From assembly GCA_050122535.1 (NCBI GenBank), contig JASFIT010000277.1, positions 1 to 6,347 on the forward strand: 6,347 bases of DNA, read 5' to 3'. Positions 1-5,009 of this stretch are shown here, one piece after another. A program made the translations under genes and the position numbers. Within the stretch, counting starts at the first letter, position 1, and the number at the start of each line of letters is the position of its first letter. The notes under the pieces are model-generated. The model did not search any database. It was given only the letters and a program-made list of their open reading frames with translations, and was not told the origin of the DNA. The stretch comes from JASFEQ01 sp050122535. Lineage in GTDB: Bacteria; Desulfobacterota; DSM-4660; Desulfatiglandales; HGW-15.

Positions 1-347
1 TTCCACAGCTTGGGCTTACCTTGTTCCTCTACTGGTCCTTCAACAGTGATAACCTCAAATCCACAATTCTTAACCAAATGTTCTGCAGTAAGTAGGTCAG
101 AGGTTTCAACGTATGCCTCGTCCTGGAGATTTTCTGCTCGCATCCTTCCTCGGATTGCATTTTCTTGGATGTTCCGAAGGGTCTCCGAAGAGTCCCTAGT
201 AGCTAACCCTTCTGGTTTGACGAAAGACTCTCGAACAGCCTCTCGTATAAGATTTGACTTGGTTGTACCATAAATTTTAGCATCTTCGACTAGACGTTCG
301 TACGTCTCTTCATCGAAGTGAACAGTTATTTTTACTTTTTTACTCAT
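1..347 (-). CDS. Ribbon-helix-helix (CopG/Arc-like) protein, C-terminus cut by window edge
   Basis: An open frame starts at ATG 347 and runs for 115 codons without a stop to the left edge, so the C-terminus is missing. The first 40 residues have the layout of a ribbon-helix-helix DNA-binding domain: a basic beta strand (MSKKVKITVHF), helix A (about residues 13-26, DEETYERLVEDAKIY), a GTT turn, and helix B starting TKSNLIREAVRES. The remainder is charged and mixed helix/strand (ends near VITVEGPVEEQGKPKLW) and is not recognised. A Shine-Dalgarno AGAGGAGAG lies about 10 bases before the start. It is the third gene of a minus-strand operon, 61 bp after its upstream neighbour. Known members of the fold are antitoxins, plasmid copy or partition regulators, or transcription repressors; which one applies here cannot be told without the downstream gene. 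Confidence 0.8.
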   Translation of the reverse strand, partial: MSKKVKITVHFDEETYERLVEDAKIYGTTKSNLIREAVRESFVKPEGLATRDSSETLRNIQENAIRGRMRAENLQDEAYVETSDLLTAEHLVKNCGFEVITVEGPVEEQGKPKLW

Positions 348-373
348 GATTTTAACTCTCCTCTTATTTTGAT

Positions 374-398
374 TTGCCCTGGACCTTCACAGGGTCAA
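374..398. promoter_or_regulatory. Inverted repeat in the gap between two operon genes
   Basis: In the 61-bp gap between the 266-residue gene and the RHH gene, TTG-CCCTG and CAGGG-T-CAA form an 8-bp inverted repeat with one bulged base and an 8-base spacer. On the minus strand it begins with TTGACC, a possible -35 element, although no good -10 follows. It could be an operator for one of the two RHH proteins of the operon or an RNA hairpin that tunes the downstream gene. No T-tract follows, so it is not an intrinsic terminator. Confidence 0.3.
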
Positions 399-408
399 TT
401 TTGGCACA

Positions 409-1209
409 TTAGTCTTTGTGCGATTTCTCCTCAATCAGATCGATCAGATTCCTCCTCGTCACACGGACCAATGAAAGCTCATCCTCCACCTGAAAGCCCT
501 CTTTCTCTTGGCTTTCATAGATTTTGGTCTTCTTCTCAAGCTCCTTCCTGAAATGCTGTGCCTTAGAAAGCCAGTCCCTGAACTTGGGATTAATGTATGG
601 ATCACCTGTTCCTTTTTCTGTGAGAACCCTTTTGGGGATATCTCCAGTCAAAGATTTATATTTTTCTTTTATAGTAGCCTTGATTTCCTCAGTTTTTCTT
701 TTTTGTACTTGTTCAATCTCAAGGCCCATTACTATCTCCCTTGCAAAAGGTTCAAATTGCTTGTTCGGCTTGTAGCTCGGTCTATCTGGATCTGGAGAAT
801 GATTTAGCCAGTCATCAAGTATTCCATGGCTGTTCATGTCTATAATAGCTTCACCTGTTGGCAACAATGGCTCCACAAGTTCTTCCAGCCCGTGTCTCGC
901 TTTGGCCTCATTTCTCGCACGGATTATTTCGTTCATCTGCTCGTGATATTCCTCCCGATTAAATCCTGTGCTGACTATTTCCTTGATTGTGTCTTCTAAG
1001 TAGTTCCATCTTTCGAGCTGTCTAACAAAGGCCTTATCATCTTCCGACAGCCTATCTCTCCAATCTGGTTGTTTCATGTTGTCTTGTTTCTCCTTCCTCT
1101 GGGTCTCAATTTCACCCCGTATTTCATCAATACCCAAATGTTCTGGAATGCTCTCAGGATCTCCACCTTCAGAAGCGTATTCCTTTAAAAGTTTTTCTCG
1201 TAGACTCAT
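409..1209 (-). CDS. Hypothetical hydrophilic, largely helical protein (266 aa)
   Basis: I do not recognise this family. The protein is highly charged, with no signal peptide and no membrane segment, so it should be cytoplasmic. It is rich in Glu, Lys and Arg with long predicted helices, including a basic/acidic stretch near residues 168-190 and a coiled-coil-like segment around residues 215-245. A middle part with Pro, Gly and Asp (about residues 113-150) may be a loop or domain boundary. The start is well supported: ATG 1209 overlaps the stop of the upstream gene as ATGA, and a near-perfect Shine-Dalgarno AAAGGAGGTGAT (1215-1226) lies 9 bases before it. Its place between two ribbon-helix-helix proteins suggests an accessory module such as a plasmid or island maintenance operon, but that is inference. 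Confidence 0.85.
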   Translation of the reverse strand: MSLREKLLKEYASEGGDPESIPEHLGIDEIRGEIETQRKEKQDNMKQPDWRDRLSEDDKAFVRQLERWNYLEDTIKEIVSTGFNREEYHEQMNEIIRARNEAKARHGLEELVEPLLPTGEAIIDMNSHGILDDWLNHSPDPDRPSYKPNKQFEPFAREIVMGLEIEQVQKRKTEEIKATIKEKYKSLTGDIPKRVLTEKGTGDPYINPKFRDWLSKAQHFRKELEKKTKIYESQEKEGFQVEDELSLVRVTRRNLIDLIEEKSHKD

Positions 1210-1403
1210 TGTCTATCACCTCCTTTAAGATACTCCAGGTAATCCCGATCCCCAAAGGGAACTGATTTCCTGATAGAGCTCCAATAATCATCAATAATTT
1301 TCTCCAACAACTCGCTGTGAGTTAAATCGTGGGAAAATGCGATTATATCGAGTAATTCGCACTGCCAAAGAGGCAGCAAAAAAAGCTGTTTTTGTCTAAA
1401 CAT
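1206..1403 (-). CDS. Small ribbon-helix-helix-like protein (65 aa), first gene of operon
   Basis: This 65-residue protein has the rough order of a ribbon-helix-helix domain: a short strand (about residues 4-12, QKQLFLLPL), helix A (about 14-27), a turn at HDLTHS, and helix B (SELLEKIIDDYWSSI, residues 30-44), followed by a short tail. The T-x-S-E-L-L step at the start of helix B is typical of CopG/MetJ-like folds. The frame is open further upstream to an ATG at 1496, but ATG 1403 is preferred because AGGAGG lies 6 bases before it and the extra N-terminus does not fit the fold. The stop overlaps the next start as ATGA, which implies translational coupling. It is probably a DNA-binding autorepressor or antitoxin-like protein; the fold assignment is by eye and moderate. 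Confidence 0.6.
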   Translation of the reverse strand: MFRQKQLFLLPLWQCELLDIIAFSHDLTHSELLEKIIDDYWSSIRKSVPFGDRDYLEYLKGGDRQ

Positions 1404-1479
1404 TTTCTTCCTCCTGACTTCACAATGAATTGATCGTGTGGTAATCCCGATAAACCCGAATTTGCACACTTCTGGGCTC

Positions 1480-1490
1480 GGGGACTCCCC
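1480..1490. promoter_or_regulatory. Short palindrome upstream of the RHH operon
   Basis: GGGGA-C-TCCCC is a perfect 5-bp-arm palindrome 77 bp upstream of the first gene of the minus-strand operon. Ribbon-helix-helix repressors bind short palindromes near their own promoters, so it is a candidate operator. No convincing -35/-10 pair could be picked out around it, and a palindrome this short may be chance. Confidence 0.2.
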
Positions 1491-1623
1491 CGTCATAGAA
1501 TAAACTTTAAGAGTGGAGAATCTGGACCTAATTCCCTAAAAAGAGATTTCTTAGAAGGAAAGAACTTGGAATTTCCTGAGTTGTTGAGAAGAATATAGAA
1601 GGACGGGTAAAGGGGGAGTACCT

Positions 1624-1635
1624 TTGGGACTACCA
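1624..1635 (+). repeat. Direct repeat of tRNA-like 3' end: candidate attachment-site copy
   Basis: TTGGGACTACCA here is identical, in the same orientation, to the last 12 bases of the tRNA 3'-end-like sequence at 4658-4669. Two of the next four bases upstream also match. It is preceded by GGGGGAGTACC, loosely like the GGGGTACC arm-type repeats beside the other copy. Direct repeats ending at the tRNA CCA are the usual footprint of tyrosine-recombinase islands. A single 12-mer could still be coincidence. Confidence 0.4.
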
Positions 1636-1650
1636 TGTCTTACTGCTGAT

Positions 1651-1840
1651 GGGGTCAGGCCTTGCATTATTACATTTTTGTATAAAGCGGCAAAGAAGGG
1701 AGAGCTGAACGAAGCCATTGAGTAAGCCTATCTTGGCAAAGGCTACCCGTTTTCAGAACAGCCAGGCAACTCGCTCTTGATTATGCGACTAATCAGCAAA
1801 GCAGCCAAAACTCAAATGTTGCAATGCAAGACGTGATCCT
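1651..1840. mobile_element. MITE-like remnant with imperfect 27-bp terminal inverted repeats
   Basis: The left end (1651-1677, beginning GGGGTCAGGCCTTGCATT) and the right end (1814-1840, containing AATGCAAGACGTGATCC) are inverted copies matching at 20 of 27 positions, with 136 bp between them and no coding capacity. The left end has the GGGGTCA-nn-YCTTG pattern that also occurs at the end of the broken Y1 transposase (GGGGTCACATCTTGATTT, 3871-3888). The likeliest reading is a degenerate non-autonomous element once moved by a REP-associated Y1 transposase. The mismatches suggest it is old. Confidence 0.5.
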
Positions 1841-1870
1841 ATCCACAATCTGCGCTAAGAACACAAGATA

Positions 1871-1895
1871 GAAAATAAGGGGTTGTTGTGCCCCT
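1871..1895 (-). terminator. Candidate intrinsic terminator of the Fic gene
   Basis: Read on the minus strand 20 bp after the Fic stop codon, AGGGG-CACAACAA-CCCCT forms a 5-bp GC-rich stem with an 8-base loop, followed by TATTTTC. The stem is short and the T-tract interrupted, so termination may be weak, but the position is right. Confidence 0.4.
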
Positions 1896-1915
1896 GTGAC
1901 CACTACTCCTTTCGG

Positions 1916-3202
1916 CTATTCCCGGCTAATGCCCGCAAGATCCTCGGGGCGCAGCCGGTAGCGAATGACATTGCCCTCATGCAGGCCGCGAAACTCGTTT
2001 CCTATATAATTGACTACCTCCTCGCGCTCCTGTTCGGGGATATCAGCCTCGGCGGCCATGGCCATGATTAGTTCGGGCCGGAATGCCTTCCACTCCAGCA
2101 CGCTTCGACGCACGGCATCGCGAACGAAATCGCGATAGACCAGCGCGGCCTTCTCCGGGGTTTCGACCTCCGCACGCAACGTCCTGTAGTTCTCAGCCGA
2201 AGTCACGTAGGCGTCGATATACACCTCGCGCAGCAGGGAAACATTGTTCAGCTCATAGATTCCGATAAGGCCGTCAATATAGGAGCTGTCGTCCATGGTG
2301 AGATACGACATAGGCGCAAGATCGGCCTTCAGCAAAGGAATGTTGGAGGCGATTCGCGAGGTTCTTTTGTTGATATCGTCGAAAGCCTGCAAATAAGGGA
2401 TATGAACGAGAAGAAAGAACGACTGCTCAAACGGATCATTAATGGCCGCCGCCTTTTCGATCAGTATATCGAATTCTTCCTCGATCGCGAACTGGTCGCC
2501 AAGGGGCCTGAAGCTTGAATGGGCAATACCGACGGGCATGCGCCGCAGCCGCCCAGCCATAGCGGGATCGGCCAGAAGGCCGTCTGCGAGCAAAGCGTGG
2601 ATGTTGAACAGGTCCGGCCGGCTGATCGTGATGGCAGCAAGCTGTTCCACGACGTACTGAATCGCTTCCTTGTGGTTAAGGATCATCACCGCCTCCTTGC
2701 GATCCTTTCCGGAAGCCTCCTGCCCGAATCGGATCAGGCGCTCGGTTTCGAGAAGGTTGTATGTGTTCCCTTCCATGCGCGATGACGCCCAGGAGAGATC
2801 GACCAGGAGCCTTTCAAGAATGCGGCGCGCGTAGGTTCCCGCCGGCAGTGGCGAGGCGGTAGGCGTGCCAGCTTCACGCAAGCGCTGCCGATCAGCCTTG
2901 GTGAGGTAGAATGACTTGTTCGGAATATAGCGGTCCAAGAATTCCTTTTTGTAGCTCGCCGGCCTGCGGCGGTTGTAAGGCGTCTGCAAATGGGCGCGGA
3001 CCACGGCAGCGCCCGCGAGGCTGTAGCCCGTGGCCGGGCCTTTCCCTGAAACTTCCAGTTTGCCTTCATCCACGAGCTGCTTCAGAGCGCGCCAAACGGT
3101 CGTTTCGCTCGCCTCGGGGACGGCCTGGCGGCGGATATCCTTCCGGCGAGCGCCGGGATGGGCCGCAATGTAGTCAAGAATAACCTGGCTAGAGAGCGTC
3201 AT
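1916..3202 (-). CDS. Fic-family protein with N-terminal winged helix and atypical active site (428 aa)
   Basis: Fic proteins usually transfer AMP or another phosphate-containing group from a nucleotide to a target hydroxyl. Domains in order: a winged helix-turn-helix (residues 1-62, with recognition helix around SETTVWRALKQLVDEG), a linker, an inhibitory helix with the (S/T)xxxE(G/N) motif at S140-E144-G145 (SSRMEGN), and the Fic core (about 195-300) with its signature at residues 272-283. That signature reads QAFDDINKRTSR instead of HPFxDGNGRxxR: the catalytic His is Gln272, both Gly are replaced (Ile277, Lys279), while Phe274, Asp276, Asn278, Arg280 and Arg283 remain. A helical C-terminal part follows. 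From memory, Fic relatives with an NKRTSR signature exist, so this is probably a subfamily trait rather than decay. The frame is intact and visibly GC-richer than both flanks, consistent with transfer. No Shine-Dalgarno precedes ATG 3202. The winged helix and upstream operators suggest self-regulation. Confidence 0.93.
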   Translation of the reverse strand: MTLSSQVILDYIAAHPGARRKDIRRQAVPEASETTVWRALKQLVDEGKLEVSGKGPATGYSLAGAAVVRAHLQTPYNRRRPASYKKEFLDRYIPNKSFYLTKADRQRLREAGTPTASPLPAGTYARRILERLLVDLSWASSRMEGNTYNLLETERLIRFGQEASGKDRKEAVMILNHKEAIQYVVEQLAAITISRPDLFNIHALLADGLLADPAMAGRLRRMPVGIAHSSFRPLGDQFAIEEEFDILIEKAAAINDPFEQSFFLLVHIPYLQAFDDINKRTSRIASNIPLLKADLAPMSYLTMDDSSYIDGLIGIYELNNVSLLREVYIDAYVTSAENYRTLRAEVETPEKAALVYRDFVRDAVRRSVLEWKAFRPELIMAMAAEADIPEQEREEVVNYIGNEFRGLHEGNVIRYRLRPEDLAGISRE

Positions 3203-3211
3203 TGAAACGAT
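3203..3211. promoter_or_regulatory. Operator half-site touching the Fic start codon
   Basis: TGAAACGAT (plus strand), that is ATCGTTTCA on the coding strand, directly abuts the Fic ATG. It is the same 9-mer that forms the arms of the two palindromes further upstream. A protein bound here would cover the start of the transcribed region, as expected for autorepression. Confidence 0.5.
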
Positions 3212-3241
3212 TTGTCAAAGCTGTGAAATGAATATGTCATT

Positions 3242-3270
3242 ATAATATAAAGGTATTTCCAGCTTGTCAA
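3242..3270 (-). promoter_or_regulatory. Sigma70-type promoter of the Fic gene
   Basis: On the minus strand TTGACA (3265-3270) and TATTAT (3242-3247) are separated by exactly 17 bases, an excellent match to the vegetative consensus. Transcription should start near 3235, giving a leader of about 33 bases with no ribosome-binding site. Operator-like motifs lie directly upstream of the -35 and at the start codon, so the promoter is probably regulated. Confidence 0.75.
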
Positions 3271-3273
3271 GAT

Positions 3274-3298
3274 ATCGTTTCATGGTTTTTGAAATGAT
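3274..3298. promoter_or_regulatory. Operator palindrome abutting the Fic -35 element
   Basis: ATCGTTTCA, a 7-base spacer, then TGAAATGAT: a 9-bp inverted repeat with one mismatch, ending 3 bp upstream of the -35 hexamer. The arm sequence and the spacer length are the same as in the perfect palindrome at 3384-3414, which argues for one dimeric DNA-binding protein recognising both. Confidence 0.6.
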
Positions 3299-3383
3299 AG
3301 CCGCCACAGGCCAGTTGCAACAAAAACTACCCGGTATGAAACGTTTAAGCATTTGATATAACGACTTTATTAGCCATTTCGTC

Positions 3384-3414
3384 CCTATCGTTTCATCAAT
3401 AATGAAACGATAGG
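3384..3414. promoter_or_regulatory. Perfect 13-bp-arm palindrome, distal operator
   Basis: CCTATCGTTTCAT, a 5-base spacer and ATGAAACGATAGG form a perfect inverted repeat. Its core is again ATCGTTTCA-N7-TGAAACGAT, centred about 113 bp from the promoter-proximal operator. A single related half-site, ATGAAACG, lies between them at 3336-3343. The likeliest binder is the winged helix of the Fic protein or a lost partner regulator. Without a gene on the other side it may act by looping or be left over from a divergent promoter. Confidence 0.6.
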
Positions 3415-3501
3415 TGTGGAGGCGCGAGCTGAATGTGCGGAATCCTGATATGCGGGGACGAGACATAGAGCTTGCCTGACAATAGATCTCCAGCCTCGGC
3501 C

Positions 3502-3619
3502 TCAAAAAAGAAAAGGAGCCACCCATTAAAGGGCGAGTCAAGTGGAAAAACACCTCCACCGGCAAAAAAATCCCTTTTTTCGCCTGGATCTAGCCTCCGC
3601 ACCGTGCGGCTCCATTTCC
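3502..3619 (-). terminator. Nested hairpins with T-rich tail, minus-strand structured RNA or terminator
   Basis: Read on the minus strand, 3608-3619 and 3509-3520 pair as a 12-bp stem with two mismatches (core GGAGCC/GGCTCC). Enclosed are GGCGAAAAAA-GGGA-TTTTTTTGCC (3561-3584, fully paired with one G-U) and GTGGA/TCCAC (3542-3559). A CCGCA-CGG-TGCGG hairpin competes with the outer stem. The outer stem is followed by TTTTCTTTTTTGA. This could end transcripts entering the Fic promoter region from the right, or be the body of a small structured RNA or element. Confidence 0.35.
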
Positions 3620-3744
3620 ACCCCTTTTCGCACCCGTTATTTCTCTCTTGTCGGTTCGCGGCCATATTCCTCTGATCCGCACCGGTCACCCATCGGGATC
3701 AAGGCTATCTTTGTGTTTTAAGTCATGGTTCTCACACAGCCCCT

Positions 3745-3762
3745 GGTCCAATCAGTTGGACC
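3745..3762. repeat. Perfect 7-bp hairpin
   Basis: GGTCCAA-TCAG-TTGGACC is a perfect inverted repeat with a 4-base loop. REP-associated Y1 transposases act on short hairpins near their genes, and the broken transposase lies 110 bp away, so it may be part of that element's end. No T-tract follows. Confidence 0.35.
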
Positions 3763-3873
3763 CCAGAAAATCATCGGTTCCATGGCGTGTCAATTGCATG
3801 TGTCACAAATCTTACGGTTTTTAGCCAACCCCTTTGTGGTTCACGACATACGCGAATCAGTGGGGGAATGGGG

Positions 3874-4280
3874 TCACATCTTGATTTGTGAATTATTCAG
3901 TCTATATTTCTCTCTGAAGTGGCGATCTGTTTCCAATTGACCCTTCACTTTATTCACAGTGTGACTGACTGCTGTGTGGCTAACGCCAAAAATCTCCCCG
4001 GTTTCTGCGTTCGTAAATCCGCCCCCCTCCCACATCATAAAGAACAAAAAATCCCTCTTCGCCTTCTTTTCTCTTTACACTCTTGCCGATCCTTTAATCC
4101 GGTCCACATCAACATCAAGCAATTGCGATGCTTTTTCGAAGAACTCTCCGATATCAAGCCTCCCTGCCAAACCCTTTTGTTGAGGAACTTCAGGGTGAGG
4201 CCTTTCAGAAACATATTTCGCCCTGACCTTCTCAACGAACTGCCGAGTCCCGATGACCATATCCAGTAGTAAATCCATAT
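3874..4280 (-). pseudogene. REP-associated Y1 transposase, C-terminal remnant with in-frame stop
   Basis: The minus strand encodes the C-terminal third of an IS200/IS605-like REP-associated Y1 transposase. From about 4280 it reads LLLDMVIGTRQFVEKVRAKY, then SERPHPEVPQQKGLAGRLDI and DVDVDRIKGSARV, an in-frame TAA (4075-4077), and continues in the same frame as KRDFLFFMMWEGGGF, then TNAETGEIFGVSHTAVSHTV to a TGA at 3874-3876. The last part is the DnaA-domain-IV-like helix-turn-helix typical of this family. The catalytic HUH motif and tyrosine are missing because the 5' part is replaced by unrelated CBS-domain DNA. The gene is therefore dead twice over. The terminal TGA lies inside the element-end motif GGGGTCACATCTTG, as is usual for such elements. 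Confidence 0.8.
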
Positions 4281-4447
4281 TGACCGGGTTAAAGGTGCGC
4301 GAAGCCATGGGGAAGCAGGTCATAACCCTCTCAGGTGATGATCCCGTAACAAAGGCCATTTCGCACATATTAAAATTCAGGCTTAATGCCATTCTTATCA
4401 TGGGCAAAAGTCATGATGTGATCGGAGTGGTTACCAAAACCGAATGA
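4281..4447 (+). pseudogene. CBS-domain fragment
   Basis: The plus strand reads LTGLKVREAMGKQVITLSGD, DPVTKAISHILKFRLNAILI and MGKSHDVIGVVTKTE before TGA. This is one CBS motif: the V-R-E-A-M opening, a central helix, a hydrophobic strand and the closing IGVVTKT strand. CBS modules bind adenine nucleotides and regulate a partner domain. Relatives normally continue past the T-K-T-(D/E) end with another helix, which is missing here. The nearest upstream ATG (4253) lies inside transposase DNA and has no ribosome site, so the frame is probably not expressed. It appears to be a piece of a host gene cut by rearrangement with the transposon. Confidence 0.6.
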
Positions 4448-4570
4448 TTTTTCGAAATTAATACTTTCATAAGGATTTTCTCGTTGGAAATTAGAAGGCT
4501 TTTTTGACGGATTTTGTTTCCTGTAAACGGCTTTTAACGGCGGAAAAGTATAGTAAAATCAGGCGAAATA

Positions 4571-4646
4571 CGCTTTCCAGCGCTCTCACGCTCTGTCGTA
4601 GAGTCCGCCTCAGCGGACAGACACGGGTCTATAAGCCTCTGGCTTA
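4571..4646 (+). other. Stacked small hairpins, degenerate tRNA-like body
   Basis: Consecutive inverted repeats occur here: CGCT-TTCC-AGCG (4571-4582), CTCT-GTCGT-AGAG (4591-4603), GTCCGC-CTCA-GCGGAC (4603-4618) and ATAAGCC-TCT-GGCTTAT (4631-4647). Their order before a tRNA-like 3' end loosely resembles a D arm and an anticodon arm. However, the 5' acceptor strand (AGTCCCA expected) is absent and the anticodon-type loop has 4 to 6 bases, so this is not a working tRNA. Confidence 0.4.
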
Positions 4647-4669
4647 TTCGATCCCCGTTGGGACTACCA
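4647..4669 (+). other. tRNA 3'-end-like sequence: candidate attachment site
   Basis: The 23 bases split exactly as a tRNA 3' end: a 7-base T loop TTCGATC, a 5-base stem strand CCCGT, a 7-base acceptor strand TGGGACT, discriminator A and encoded CCA. The matching stem strand ACGGG exists at 4623-4627 but is separated from the loop by 19 extra bases. The following terminator and tandem repeats are like those beside tyrosine-recombinase attachment sites in tRNA genes. It is best read as an attachment-site tRNA fragment; the tRNA identity is not known. Confidence 0.5.
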
Positions 4670-4679
4670 AGGTATATCA

Positions 4680-4718
4680 AGGGGTTAGCTGGTATTTGCT
4701 AACCCTTATTTATTTTTT
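4680..4718 (+). terminator. Intrinsic terminator after the tRNA-like end
   Basis: AGGGGTTAGC and GCTAACCCTT form a 10-bp stem (one G-T pair) with an 8-base loop, followed by ATTTATTTTTT. It lies 10 bases after the CCA and would terminate a plus-strand tRNA transcript. Confidence 0.75.
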
Positions 4719-4737
4719 GGGGTACCGATTGGGGTAC
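4717..4737 (+). repeat. Tandem TTGGGGTAC repeats, recombinase arm-site-like
   Basis: TTGGGGTAC occurs at 4717-4725 and again at 4729-4737, a 12-bp period. Short direct repeats of this type often lie between an attachment core and an integrase gene and serve as arm-type binding sites. Here only a 24-codon frame of no recognisable nature (ATG 4742) follows, so the integrase is missing or was never on this side. Confidence 0.45.
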
Positions 4738-5009
4738 TTTTATGTCAAATGTGATTTTGTTAAAAGCTTTGTTGGCATCATCTGAAATGTTGTATAGATA
4801 TTTATTCGTTGTATAAAGAAACCACTAATCTTCCAGCCTTCTCATTGGGGTTTTTAATAGCGATTCTGCCTATGATCTAAAACATGTTTACCCTTCCAGC
4901 GTGGAGACTTCGTTTTTGGTCCCCCTTTTTCACAAAAAGCGGCCCATGCTAGTTAGCCCTTGAGTCGTTCCTTAGTCGGGATTCAGGGCCTTTTCTTTTG
5001 CCCTCCACA
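4738..5009. other. Non-coding gap between attachment region and secreted-protein gene
   Basis: I see no gene here. The only recognisable element is a terminator-like hairpin near its right end (4956-4999). Short open frames have no ribosome sites and no similarity to integrases. Confidence 0.5.
4956..4999 (+). terminator. Weak candidate terminator insulating the next promoter
   Basis: GCCCT-T-GAGTC pairs with GATTCAGGGC as a 10-bp stem with one bulged T and one G-T pair, followed by CTTTTCTTTT. It sits just before the promoter at 5010-5038 and could stop read-through from the left. Confidence 0.35.

Larger units (their letters stand above)
1404..1877. other. Non-coding gap between the RHH operon and the Fic gene
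   Basis: No credible gene is seen in about 470 bp. The stretch holds the leader of the minus-strand operon at its left end, a short palindrome (1480-1490), a 12-base copy of the tRNA-like 3' end (1624-1635) and a MITE-like element (1651-1840). A 46-codon plus-strand frame ending in TAA at 1723-1725 has no start codon with a ribosome site and resembles nothing known. The stretch is best read as mobile-element debris. Confidence 0.6.
3415..3873. other. Non-coding, hairpin-rich spacer
   Basis: About 460 bp with no credible gene: the open frames are overlapping on both strands, lack ribosome sites and give low-complexity Ser/Pro/Lys or Phe-rich peptides. The stretch contains nested inverted repeats at 3509-3619, a GGTCCAA/TTGGACC hairpin at 3745-3762, and a 9-bp inverted repeat (TCACAAATC at 3803-3811, GATTTGTGA at 3883-3891) that reaches the end of the broken transposase and probably belongs to it. 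Confidence 0.5.

Noticed and set aside
10..273. Plus-strand open frame of 87 codons at the left edge
   Set aside because: It is the shadow of the minus-strand ribbon-helix-helix gene, which has a fold signature and a ribosome site; the plus-strand frame has neither.
1238..1451. 12-base direct repeat GGTAATCCCGAT (1238-1249 and 1440-1451)
   Set aside because: About one unspecified 12-mer pair is expected by chance in a window of this size, and nothing functional sits at both places.
1404..1496. Upstream ATG at 1496 extending the 65-residue protein to 96 residues
   Set aside because: The internal ATG at 1403 has AGGAGG at ideal spacing and the extension adds residues that do not fit the fold.
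1604..1725. Plus-strand frame of about 46 codons ending KKGELNEAIE
   Set aside because: It has no start codon with a ribosome site, crosses the end of the MITE-like element, and matches no family I know.
3203..3414. CRISPR array formed by the GAAACGAT repeats
   Set aside because: The units are short, in both orientations and irregularly spaced, with palindrome symmetry; they fit operators, not CRISPR repeats.
3472..3675. Possible 67-residue plus-strand gene
   Set aside because: It starts with TTG without a ribosome site, is low-complexity Ser/Pro/Lys, and overlaps the nested hairpins.
4590..4669. Functional tRNA or tmRNA 3' end
   Set aside because: There is no 5' acceptor strand complementary to TGGGACT, the anticodon-type loop is too short, and the T arm is interrupted; a tmRNA would also need an alanine-type acceptor with a G-U pair.
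4504..4785. 93-codon plus-strand frame across the attachment region
   Set aside because: It begins with TTG, has no ribosome site and runs through the tRNA-like end, the terminator and the tandem repeats; the peptide has no domain character.
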